Assembly: GCF_015832195.1 (NCBI RefSeq)
Contig: NC_052018.1
Location: forward strand, 65,595,666 to 65,659,665
DNA length: 64,000 bases
From: Motacilla alba alba
Lineage: Eukaryota > Chordata > Aves > Passeriformes > Motacillidae
Direction: 5' to 3'
A program made the translations under genes and the position numbers. Under the pieces are notes generated by a model. The model was given only the letters and a program-made list of their open reading frames with translations, searched no databases and was not told the origin of the DNA. Shown here in pieces: positions 26,263-38,100 of this stretch. The first letter of the stretch is position 1. Each line of letters starts with the position of its first letter.

Positions 26263-29200
26263 GAGTGACAAGCCAAAATTCCATCAAGGTAACAAGAAAG
26301 GCAGTCTTGATTTTCTTCCTTAAACAAATGACATAGTCAAGAGAAAGTCTGACAAATGAAGATCATCTGTTTGCATAAAGAAGTGACAATTCATAGCAAC
26401 ATAATATGAATCCCATTAGCTCACTTGCTCCCACAGGAAAGAAAGATAAGCAGCATTAAACTCCCCACAACTATCTAAGCCAGCCTACACCAACAATCAA
26501 CATTTTGAGACACCCTATAAGCAGTCAGACCTTACACTTGGTAGAATTTGGAAAGGTAGTTTCTACCCGGTGTGAAGGTTACTATCAAACCAAGAGATGT
26601 TATATCATGGAAACAATGACACCTGTTCCTCGAGTGATAAAATTTGGTTGGTGTCCAGTTCAATGAATAGGGCTGGGCACTTGCTTGTGTAAGCTCTATA
26701 AATACACAAAACAAAGGAACTTGGAAGTTAGCCCTGGAAGGCTGATATCTTGTACATAGAAAAAAGCCAAAGCAGAGGTTTACAGGTATCTCACAATCCA
26801 ATTGTATAAGAAGTATTCTAGTACTTAGAAACCCTATGTCATCTACACCAGGTGACTTAATTCCTTACCAACATTTGAAAGCTACAATTTCAACTACCTG
26901 TCCTCTTTACACTGTGTATGACTGTAGAATACAGAGTACCTACCTGGGACTTGAATCCAATACTACTGTGAATCAGTAGTTTACTATTCCTTCCTCCTTC
27001 TCTAAAGAAGTGAACTCAGTGGATACACTGTGATTTGTGACAGTGGCTCAGGTGCACTTTATGAACTCCAAAACTATAGACCTAGCAAGTAAAAACTTGT
27101 AAGCCTCATTTCTTACTCAGTAAGTAGATTACTGGAGTCCTTTTTGTGTGTCAGCTGTACAACACAAAACCAGATATACAAAAGTTAACAGGCTGAAATT
27201 CAGTATCTGATTCTACAGCGGTGAAGAATATGGGTAAACAAAAATATTAGCAGTACAAAAAATTATACCAGGCCACTGTTGCAGCATATGCCACAGCACA
27301 TGCTGCAGTTGAGGTGGCCACAATACACAGAGTATCATCATACAATTTCAGAAAGCTTCAACCCGTACAGAGTAACACCTTACCACTTCAGAAGGCTGCA
27401 AGCACTGACCCTTCTTGTTCTTTAGCCCAGCCTTTGATACCCCTCATGTTCATGCATTGCACCTGGGTGCCCTCTGCTCCCTTTGGTGGTTGGTCAGGAC
27501 ACCTGGGCACTCCAGGTCTCATTGCCTTCAGTGCTGCTCACCTGCTTCTCACAGCTGTGGCCCACTGGGGATGAAGCTGGGCTGCAGCTCCACTCCCAGT
27601 GACCACAAACTGTGTGCCTACAGGCTACAATTCTCTTTACTTCAGATACTTTTCCTGTGATACAGTAAGCTAGTTTTACTGTAGCCATTTTATGGATTAT
27701 AACTCTTTTACTCTACTTCCACTGACCAAACACAAACATTCTTTGTAACAAACTGAGCAAGCTGGGGGTGGGTGGAGGGTGGGATGAGATGACCAACACA
27801 GTAAAAGAGAAAAACACAGGCAGAGGGAGAGACAGATGTCTTGCACCTTATTTTTTTCTCCATTATGAAATCCACCTAATCTACATTTATAGCATATTAT
27901 CTTGTAAAGATCTCACTTGTTTCAGGCAACCAAAAAAAGGAAGAAAAAAAAGCACAGGCACAGTGGCTTTGTAGCTCGCCTTTCAGTCTAGAGAAAAGCA
28001 TAGCATAAAGATTTTCAGCAGTAAGTCTTTAGATTATGCTTCAGAAACGGGCTTTTTTTACAACTAGACAAACCCCTAGATTTCTAAGTTTTCCTTAGAA
28101 ACTCATGTGATTGCTTACCTTGGGAGAGCAATAAATTTCAAGGTTAATTTTTTCTTACACCAGTCAATACAAGATTGACCAATACAGACCTTTTCCCCTC
28201 CAAATTAACCAAAGCACAGTTTCAACTGAAGAAATAAATCTGTGACTCTTGAAAGAGGTAATGTAGTCATAAGGACTACAAAAATGGATGGAAAGAGGAC
28301 AGCACTGTTTCTGCCAGAAGAGACAATGGTAGGGAGCTGTTAGCTGATCCCCAGCTAGAGTCCAGATAGAATTTTACAAGAGGATTTATGTCTAATTATG
28401 GGTTTAACCAGACACAGTTATTTTTTATCTCTGTAGGATCCCACTCACAGATAACTCTAATACATCTGCACACACTGGCAGACTTGTGGTTTGGACGGCC
28501 TGTCTCACAAAAAGCATCATCAACTCTGTCCAGTTCTAAATATGGAACTTAAATATGCAAGAGAAAACAGGTAAATATTCTTCTGTGGTACCTGACCTGA
28601 AATACACAACAAGGAAAATTGTCATATATCCTGGACTTTCGTTAGTATGTTAAAAAGTTACTTAACAGGTTAAGATGCAAACCTATTCCTGGCACAGGCT
28701 GATTTAGAGAGCAAGGGGGAATCTTAACTTACAAATTCTCTTAAAGATCCACAGTGACATTCACAGAACTCAATTCAACAACAGAAGTTTAACACCTCAG
28801 TTTCCAAGATTATCATATTGTGTGGTTCAAGGAAGTTCACTATTTGCATCAAGCTTTTACAGATACCAAAATGACAGCTCTGTTCTATAAGGCACTGAAC
28901 TTTATATACAGTGAGAAAACCTGTCCCAAAATCCTCACCAACCACAATCAAAAAAACTCTGAACAGTCTTTTTCATGGAAATGAAAGAGATTAAAAATCA
29001 GCACTTTGAAAATCAGAGGTCTTTGGTAACAGCTGAAGCCTCATTTTTCGAGGGACTGACTTCAGCGGGTAAGTAATACTGTTAACCTGGATCACATGTA
29101 CATGTTTTAGCAGCAGAACACATGAAAATCTGGTACATGCCTCTGGTAGGTCCACACAAATGTTATACAAACACTGCAGTCAGGCTTCTGTCTTCTGTGG

Positions 29201-30569
29201 AAAATCCCATTTCTATGAGTATACTGGAAGTCTTAGGATAGGGCAGACTTTGTTCTCAGCTAAGATACTGTCTTTCAAAAGTGTTTTGATAGAGAGCAAA
29301 ACCATGACAGTACCATGAAAACAAGCTTATTGTGCTTTGTTAAGAGAAAAGCATTGCAGAGGCACAAGCTACAACCTCAGCAGGAAAAAAAATTCATTTT
29401 GTGAGAAGTCTAAAGATGTTTGAAAGAAAAAACCTTTGTCAAAGACACTAAATATTGCAAAAAAAGGAAAAAAACATTAAATTTCATCTCTGTGTTTGGT
29501 ATTATGTAAAGCTTGAAGAATTCATTTTACTACTGACACTGACTATATACGCTGATGGGTCAACCCTCCAATTTCCAGAGGTGCTTTAACACCACTCATG
29601 TCACATTTTAATGTAATACATCCAGAGCTCTAGGTGCTGTTGCTCCAGGGCAGTGAGGAGAGCACCTAGAACCAGATTTTCTGGTATTCTATGCTGTTAT
29701 ATGAGTATAAAACAAAGTAAGCCAGGACTAAAGACTCATGCAGTGCTTGATAAGAAGCTATGCTTTTGGTTAGGAATTCAAAAGCCACATATTTATAAAT
29801 AAACAATTAAACCATCATATTTATATAAATAAACCTGATGCCTTAAGATTTTAGCCTTTCTGTTTTTCAAATCCTGTACTGCATTAGTACGTAACTCTAA
29901 ACTCCATATAAAGTGTTAAACTACTGTCTTCACATTTTGGTCAGACAAAACAGTTCCCTAGGCCTAAAACTCAAGGACACCCTACAGCTCCAAAAAGTAT
30001 AAAGAAAAGTGAATTGGGGGTGTGTGGACTGGGGCAATAAGACTTCATGACCTGAAGCTGTAATTGGAGCATTAATCCCCTGATTTGCAAGTAGACCAAA
30101 CTTGTATCTGTCTGGAAAACTCATGACCATTGTCCCCAGCTTTGGGGAGGCTTTGTCTGTCCTCAATGTACCTGAAGGCCCTTCATTAAATATATCCACT
30201 TTTATCCTTTTAACTTTGTCTGGCCTCTGTTTCTAGGTAAGCCCGAAAAAGGCATCAAGCCAAAAACATGAAGAGGTTGGGAAACCTCTCGTAACTGACA
30301 TTTTTCAGTTTGCCTTTCTGTCTTCACATTCATTGACAACTGTTCTTCCCACGTCTGGTTAATTAAAATGGGAGCTGTGAATGTAAACACTATGTGCTTC
30401 CACAGTTTGTAGCACAGATACATCATTTCTCAGAGTGAATAGCAGCTTCTTGTGCAGTCACATTGTGTCATATAATATCCAAATTATCTGAAGCTGATGA
30501 GGAAATTGGAATGTTGCTGTCCTCAGAGTTCCTGAAGTGTCTGTACAGCGTGATCTCCAGTACACTGTA
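26263..30569. other. Intergenic sequence without a recognisable gene
   Basis: About 4.3 kb of AT-rich sequence. A slightly GC-richer block at 27,380-27,610 gives short overlapping frames on both strands with no recognisable product. I see no RNA gene or regulatory element that I could defend. Confidence 0.5.
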
Positions 30570-30800
30570 AAATAATTTAGGCTGGAAGGGATCCATAGAG
30601 GTCATCTGGTCCAACACACCACACATAGCAGGACCAACTTCAAAAGTGGATCAGGTTGCTTAGGGTTATTTGAGTTCCCAGTATGTTCAAGGATGGAGAT
30701 GTCACAGTTTCTGCATAAACTGCTTGAACAATCCTATCTAAAGAAGACCCTACCATCTATTCCATTTCTCTTGCTGCAAACTGAGGGAAGTAGCCTGTTG
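30570..30800 (-). mobile_element. Diverged CR1 LINE 3' fragment
   Basis: The plus strand runs TTTAGGCTGGAAGGGATCC, AGAGGTCATCTGGTCCAACA, GATCAGGTTGCTTAGGGTTA, then AAGGATGGAGATGTCACAGT and a CTGCTTGAACAATCC block. These are the antisense CR1 3' blocks in the usual order, so the element is on the minus strand. It is well diverged and lies just downstream of the SHPRH 3' end. Confidence 0.8.
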
Positions 30801-31364
30801 CTTATGCATACACATTTGCCTACTTGCTAAATACAAAACTGTGTTTAACACCAACTGCACAACTGAGCTTGCTTTTGTAATACCTTCAGAAATTAATGTT
30901 ATATAAATGCACATCCATACCCAGTGTCAAAAGGCTTAAAATTTATCGTGCCTCCTTCAGCAGTCTGAAAGTTACCTTAGATTTCTTTTCCAAACTATCA
31001 GCTGTCAACAAAGATGGGGTAGAGTGTTCTTGCATATCTAAAGATGAAGCTTCACAAAAGTTCCATTTCTCTCTGCACTTTTTCTAACTTAGACCAGGCA
31101 TCCAATAACTAGCCAGCCTACCATAATTTCGTGTATTTTGTATATTTAAATTGTTGCATCTTTAAGGGGAAGAACTAGAAAAATGATCAGGGTGAGACAA
31201 TGCACAGAAACACCAAATAATTATGAAGTGATCAGCAGAGTAACCAATTAAGTTTTGAAAATTCTGTAGCAAATTATTTTCCTGTTTTTTCAGAGCACTT
31301 AGTCACAGCTTCAAGTGAAAAAATGTACAGCAAGTTCAAGTCTTTAACTGATCATCAGACCAAC

Positions 31365-32028
31365 ACACATACAAAAAGCATAATTTAATTATCATCTTTT
31401 TGCTGTGAGTAAGCATTAACAATGAAATATTTAACTGTCAAAAGTCTTTATGAATATCTAAAGGCCTAATACAAATATCCAAACTATTAGTAAACATTTG
31501 TAATTTGAAGTGTTAACAATAAGACATTTAATAACTCTGCATTAAATCTAACAAGCCTTTTCTAGAAGAATATTAATTTACATTCATTCTTTCTAACAAC
31601 TCTTTGTACAATAAAAAAAAATTAGATTTGTATTTTTCTGCTTCCCTTTCCCACCCAATGACCCACATAGTTTTGTTCTCAGACTGAGCTAATAGCCGAT
31701 CAAGCCTGATGGTAAAAATCCTCTCAACCAAGGGTCCAAGATCTTGGTTTCAGCATCCAGCTCAAATTCTCTTTGGGAAAAAAAAAAAAAAATCCATGTT
31801 TTTGTATAATGTGCAAAGTGCAACTTTTATCCAGTGCCATCAGAAGTGTGTGCTGCTATGAACATCACCAAAGCATAAATCAGTAAAAATTAAGACTTCT
31901 CAAATTCCAATTGCTCTCTTATGGACAAAGGTTAGATGATGTCTACAGGAATGACAGCTCGAGTGGATTTTATCCTGGTGCTTACTGGGTCAGGTACTTG
32001 TCAATTTCATCAGGTCAAACCAATGTTT
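31365..32028 (-). other. SHPRH: Inferred SHPRH 3' UTR
   Basis: Sequence between the stop codon and the presumed cleavage site downstream of the ATTAAA/GT-rich pair. It contains two poly(A)-hexamer candidates and a 14-base A run on the plus strand (about 31,779-31,792). The left edge depends on the poly(A) call. Confidence 0.35.
31384..31389 (-). terminator. SHPRH: Probable SHPRH poly(A) signal (ATTAAA)
   Basis: Reading the minus strand past the stop codon, no AATAAA occurs for several kilobases, but ATTAAA does, here and at 31527-31532. The copy here is followed within about ten bases by a GT-rich stretch (TTTTTGTATGTGTGTTGG), the classic downstream element. This would give a 3' UTR of roughly 650 bases. 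Long-read or 3'-end data would be needed to exclude the earlier hexamer or more distal sites. Confidence 0.35.
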
Positions 32029-32125
32029 TTACTCAAGTTCTTCAGTTTCCTCTGTAAAAAGTTCAGCCAAATCTGCCACTGTCAACACTGAGGCTTCTGA
32101 CTGTTTCATGGAAGAGCTCGTGTGG
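32029..32125 (-). CDS. SHPRH: SHPRH window exon 22: C-terminus and stop
   Basis: 97 coding nt including TAA; SHTSSSMKQSEASVLTVADL to TEETEELE. Acceptor CTTTCCACAG. The tail VLTVADLAELFTEETEELE matches the human C-terminus closely, which fixes the end of the gene. Confidence 0.96.
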
Positions 32126-35100
32126 CTGTGGAAAGAATTGCACGTGGGTATCAGAGAAAGAATCAGTGTAAGAAATGAGCTGTGTGCACTGAAGACAGAG
32201 CACACAGCTCAGAGTCAATACCTGCTCAGCTTTGAAGCTCAGCAGGAAAGTACGCCTTCTGTCCAGGAAACACACTCATCAGCTACTGCTCCTGCACATT
32301 CTAAGTAAGATAAGAAGTCCATCTTCTGTCCCCAAATGTGGTCAACACCAAACACTGCAAAGGCAGCAGAACATGGGCTAATCCACCTTGACCTCTTAAC
32401 ATTTAAGGGATTTACTTGAGCTTCCAAGCATGAGGTTTAATATTACTTTCAAAACATTAGCTCTCATGGGATCATTCAACCACTGTACATTTATCCAAAT
32501 TTTATGTGTAAAAGTAGTGCTACTTCACAGATAAGGAGAATAAATCATTCTTGAAGAGCTAAAACTGGAATCTTCCATAACTACAGCCAAAGATGTGCAT
32601 GTAATTTTTAGTTTCATTACCTGCAACAGGCAAAATTTCCTTAAACTGAGGCCTCCTCCTAGATTTGTCATGTGTATACCATCTGGTTAAAAGGTACAAA
32701 CCTCTTACACTATCTGGATAAAGAATGTAAATAGCATTTCTGGTCCCACTCCAATCCATCAGTGCTTACAGATTTTGGAAAGATAAACCACAGTGAGAAC
32801 TGCTTTCTGTGTCTGCACACCAGCCTCATGTATGACTCAGCATCTGGGCAATGCTTACACGGACTGTGAAACCAAGAAGTGTGACACAGCACCGTCGGAC
32901 GAGGTTTGTAGGATTAAAAAAATGAAATAACAAAAGAAAGAACCCATGTCCTGTGTTAAGAGTTTATAACATATTGTTGCTCTAGTGGCAGGCTTAGTGC
33001 TACTCCATCAATTGCAATGTTTTTATACCAATGAAAATAGGTAAACTGAAAAGATAAATCATACCATAATACATAATTTATTACTTGGGCTTTTATGAAA
33101 TAAAATACACAAAACATAACCAGACTATTTTCCAGAGAATTAAACTACCTTAAGCTGCAAGTTGCTGGAACCAGGTTAAAACTTTTGAAGTCTTAAAACT
33201 GTTTTGCCAGTCAAAGCAGTTTGAAGAACAGTTAAAATTTATATATAAGATATACATTCCTAACCATAATAAAAGTAGGGTGGAGAATCACCTTTTCATT
33301 TTCAGTGTAATAATGACATTTAAAAAAAAATTCAACACATACCTTCTATCTACAGTTTTCAGCATAGTCTGCATTCTCTCTTCTATTGTTGCTTTTATCA
33401 GGAACCTATGAACAATCGTAGATCTGAATGTGTTCAAAAAAAAGAAAATGCCACCATAAGTGAGCAGAAGTTGTACTGTTACTGCCAAAGTTTATAACTA
33501 TATTTTGTCTCACACTAATTCTATTAAAAGTGTTGAAAATATAAGAAAATATTGTTGAAAATATTGTTGAAAAGAGGAAAATATTTCTGGTTTTTAAGAA
33601 ATAAATGTTAGAAGTGATTAGTAACTTCCACTGATGTTTCAGAGTGCTTAATGCTTCCCTGTAAACACACTTTCACTTTACTGATCACACACTAAATGCA
33701 TGTAAGCTGTATTAGCTAAAATTCTAATGTAGATACAGGGCAAAGTTCTGCTTTCTCTGTCCTTGCTAGAAACATTCCTCCAGAGCCTAAAGAAAAAGGA
33801 GTTTTGCCCACTGGTTATATACAATGTTCATACTTCATTGTCACAAATTATTCCAAGAGACAAGAGCTCAATATGATGAAAAATTAAACCTAATACCCAG
33901 AGTTTTATTCATATTATTTTTGAAGACAGCAAAATATAACAATTTTTTTAAAAACAGAAGTCAGTAACTGTAGTCAGTAAACACTGGTAAAATATAAAAC
34001 CCAAAATGTCAATAAACATGCCACAGAATGAAAATTCCATTTATGAAATAAAATTTCAAAAAAGAAAGCAGTAATTTAGAAAAGTGACACGTACCAAAAA
34101 GTGAAATGGAAAAAAGTCAGATCCAAAGATAAAAATGAAAAAGCACCCCATGCTCCCCAGTATAAACATTTTTTCAAGGTAAGAACCCTTGAAAATGCTT
34201 AGATGGTTTTCAGGTCTTAGGTTGAAACTCTGACAGGCAACATTTCACAGAAGAATACAAGGGGAATGCTTTTGGATTCACAGGCAAAGGTCTACCCCCA
34301 AAAAAGAGAAGTAAACAAGAACTGAACTGGTAATAGTTGCACCAGTGACACTAAACAGGAGTATTTCCTAATGCTCAGTGTACTTGGAACACAGACCTTT
34401 TTAAAAATAAGCCTAGCTAAAATCTTAATTCTTAAGAAGTACAATGTATTGTTGGTGGTTTTATTGCAAGGTTTTTGCCACACCTTTCATGCCAGCATCA
34501 TGTAGAATTGCAGAGTGGGCTGTTGCAATCAATCTTTCCCTCACAGTTATAATTCTATGCCTTCACAGTTAATTCAAAATCTTTACCAACACACAAATAT
34601 CCACCTGTTGATAAACATTCTTTCATACGCATGCTACTTCATGTCCTCCTCTCTCTTTGCTTTCATTTCCAGAACACAACCCCCACTATTATTCTATAGT
34701 ATTGTTATTCCAGAATTGACTGCAGCTATTTTTCTTCTTCATTTACTGGGCTTTAATTTTTTTTTTATTATGTTACAAGACCTTAGAAAAAACACATACA
34801 TCTCATATGTTGAGGACATACTTTCTAAAACCTTTTTGAAGTGTTCAATACTACCTATGTCAGAGCAACACTGAAACAAACAAGAGACATGCAAACTCAT
34901 TAATTTCTTCAAAAAGACAGGGGTGAGGGCAGAACTGTGATTTATAAACTTATCAGTTCTCATGAGAATGTGCTATAACTTTATTTTTGGAAAAGAAAAC
35001 CCCAACTAAAAAAAGCCCCAAAACAAGGAAACAAAAAAGCCCCAACAATTTATGAAGCTCCTAATCTGGAGCGGAGAATGACCAGTTAGAAAGAGCCTCT

Positions 35101-38100
35101 CAAGGAAACTCAGGCCACGCCTGAACGTAGCCATGTATGACATTAATGATGAGTTGCTCGGACCTACAAAGCTAAGACATTTCTGGACATTTTTGCAAGC
35201 AGAAGTCCAAAGTTAAAAACTAAGGCATCAATGGCACACATATAATATGGCAGCAGCTGAACAAGACTTTTTCAGATCTATTCTGGACCATATCTAAACC
35301 CTTGAACACAACTGTAAATCTTACTTTGTTTGGCCAATACGATGCACTCTGCCAATGGCCTGTAGCTCATGTGCAGGATTCAGAATAGGCTCCACGAGCA
35401 GAACATGAGTTGCTTCGATGATGTTTAATCCATTGGAACCAGTGTGAAGAGGCAGCAGCAAAATATTGATGTTGGGATTGTATTTAAATGCAGACAGGTT
35501 TTCCTAAAAGGCAAACATCACAGCAGTGTGACAAAAGTTACTCAATGCAGTGTGTGGGGGAGAAGACTACATTTTCAACAAATTATGGCAGCTAATACTG
35601 CTGGCAATCTTTGCAGGTCTGTCATTCCAGAACAGATACATGACAGTCTCAGGAAGGCATGAACTTCTTGCAACACTGATCAGTGTGTCTCATCCTTAAC
35701 TTCCATGCCAATGCATCTTTCTCAAAAGTGAATGTACTGTTTATCTCCAAATGTTTTAAACTAGGACTTTTTGAGATTATAATTTTTAGAATGAATAAAT
35801 TGGAGATCAAAACTTCTGCCATACAAATGTGCTGCTTTTATAGTTTCTGAAATGAAGCAACAAAGTAAAAAGGATCAGATTAACTTCTATGAACTATGTG
35901 ATTTTCCCACTGAAAATAATTTAAGAAAAATATCCTTTATGTACCTGAAATTTACTAATTCCATTGATCTGAGAAAAAACCATGTTGTTGTCATACAAAG
36001 CTTTTGAAATTATATCCAACACATCTTGCCACTGTAAAAAAAAACAAAACAAAACCACACAACACAATAAAAGTAACTCAACATTACAAACAGCAATGAC
36101 AACTAAAAAATAATAACTAGCTTCCCTAACAAAGAGTAGATTTCAAAACTTTTCAAACTGCTAGGATTTGCAATTTAAAAAAAAAATGTGCTAGAAACCA
36201 AATCTTTCATAAAACTAAGTAAGACAGGTAATTAGAAAGATCAACTTGAATAAAAGAAATTTGTAGCCATTGCAAAAACAGTTTTACAATGTATCAAAAA
36301 CATCTGTATATCACATTTAAAATTATCTAGAATTTCTACAGCTTCCATACAAATCTAAATTTGCCGTTTAAAGAAAGAAGCTTTCACATCTGCTGACTAT
36401 GATCATTATTCTTGTTCCAGTTACAAGACCTGCCCTACAAATCCTCAAAAAAATCAAGTGGCTGTACAAAGTGATTCAACATTTTGGTAGCTAAACTAGT
36501 TTCTGAAAATATTATGAACGCTTTAAACTCAAAACACACATGCAAAGACAAAACAGAAAATGGTTTTTAATACCGTTGAGAAAACTAAGGACTTAGCCCC
36601 TGGATCTTTAAATTGAATTTTCTTCAGTGTTCGGACCACAGCTTCAACTTTGGTGGAGTGACTTCCCTTTGAAAAGTCAAAGAAGCACATTAGTAAAGTA
36701 GGATAGTAAAAAACTCCTTCCACATTCATTGCTTTATTAAATGATGTTATATCAGGCCTCTTACACATCTTACACAAAGTTAACAATGATCAGCCTTGAG
36801 GAAGGCAGGTTAAGTAGCACTGAACTACTTTCACCTCTCCCTTATAACACACTGCATTAGGATCAGGAGTGTATACCAGCATGAGCAGCACTTGGAGGAA
36901 TGAAGTGCCCTGCAGACACACCTTCTAGTTCTGCATGAGGCAAAACAGATGGCCCACGTAGGGCAGTGGCACCAAATGTGCCCAATTAGGCCTCCTGCAG
37001 TTTAACTTTGCGGCACAGTCTTTAGTGAATGTCTCAAATGCACATTAAAATTTCCCTACCTTCACACCTTTTTAAAATGGACCAAGAAAAAAACCTACCT
37101 GAATGGTATTTATGTTGCTTTTGTTTCTCATTCTGGCAACATCAAACTTACGTTCAGTACTATGAAGCTTGTTAATTATATTTAAAACAGTATGAAAATT
37201 GTAAGTATAATTAATTATTAAATGATGGTGAACTGCAATAAAAACATCTTTCCATTCTGCATTCAGAAGTATTTCAGCACTTAATGAATCCAATACTTTA
37301 TTCCATATCTTGTCCATTTTGATTTAGGTACTCTTCCCTTTCCCCTTATGTCAGCGAGAAGATACAATGAGGTACAATTCTTTTTCCATCTCCTTCAGTA
37401 TGTACTTTCTACTACAGCAATTTTATGTCCTCATGTCTTTTTTAAAGAAGCCTTTACTTTCTTACTACACACATTGTCATTTCAAACTGTGCTAGATTCA
37501 GCAGGACAAATACTGTTTTATTTCTGTCTGCACCTGTCTTTTGAACATTGAATTAACTATGTTGGCTCACTACAATGACAGATCAAATTTACTGAAGTCA
37601 TGCTGCGTGCAGAATTGGCTGGGAAGGATGTCAGCAGTCTCAGCACAAGCTGGGAACCACTCACATGTTGGGCAGCTAACATGTGAAAGACTTTCTGCAG
37701 ACTGTTTTACCAAAGGCTGCAGTAACCAGAACCATTTTATTACCCAGGGTCCTCCACAGTGATTCCAGCTCTGCAATGTCACAGACATAGAAACTAACCA
37801 GCTTTCTTCATGTCATTTCTGTTGCACCTGGTAGACACTGATTGCTTGCAAACAGTCAGATGGACAATCAGAAATGCTTATGCTGGCAGGTCTGAAAAGA
37901 TGACACACTTGCAGCCCTATGGCTACTGCCTGCTAATCATGAACACCTACAGTTAGGAGATTCAAGACTAACTTTTAGGACTTCCTATATAATTCCAGGG
38001 TCATTTATGGCTTTTCCAATACTATTCATCTCTGATTCAGTGATCACAATCCTGGCTAATATGTTCTAGCTGTCTTTTCCTCAGACACTGTTTTTAGACC

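Noticed and set aside
37072..37317. 81-codon frame in a SHPRH intron, same strand, ending at a perfect CAG|GTAGGT donor; possible cassette exon
   Set aside because: A stop codon lies in frame just upstream of its ATG, there is no good acceptor next to it, and human SHPRH has no such insertion. The frame is AT-rich and probably chance.
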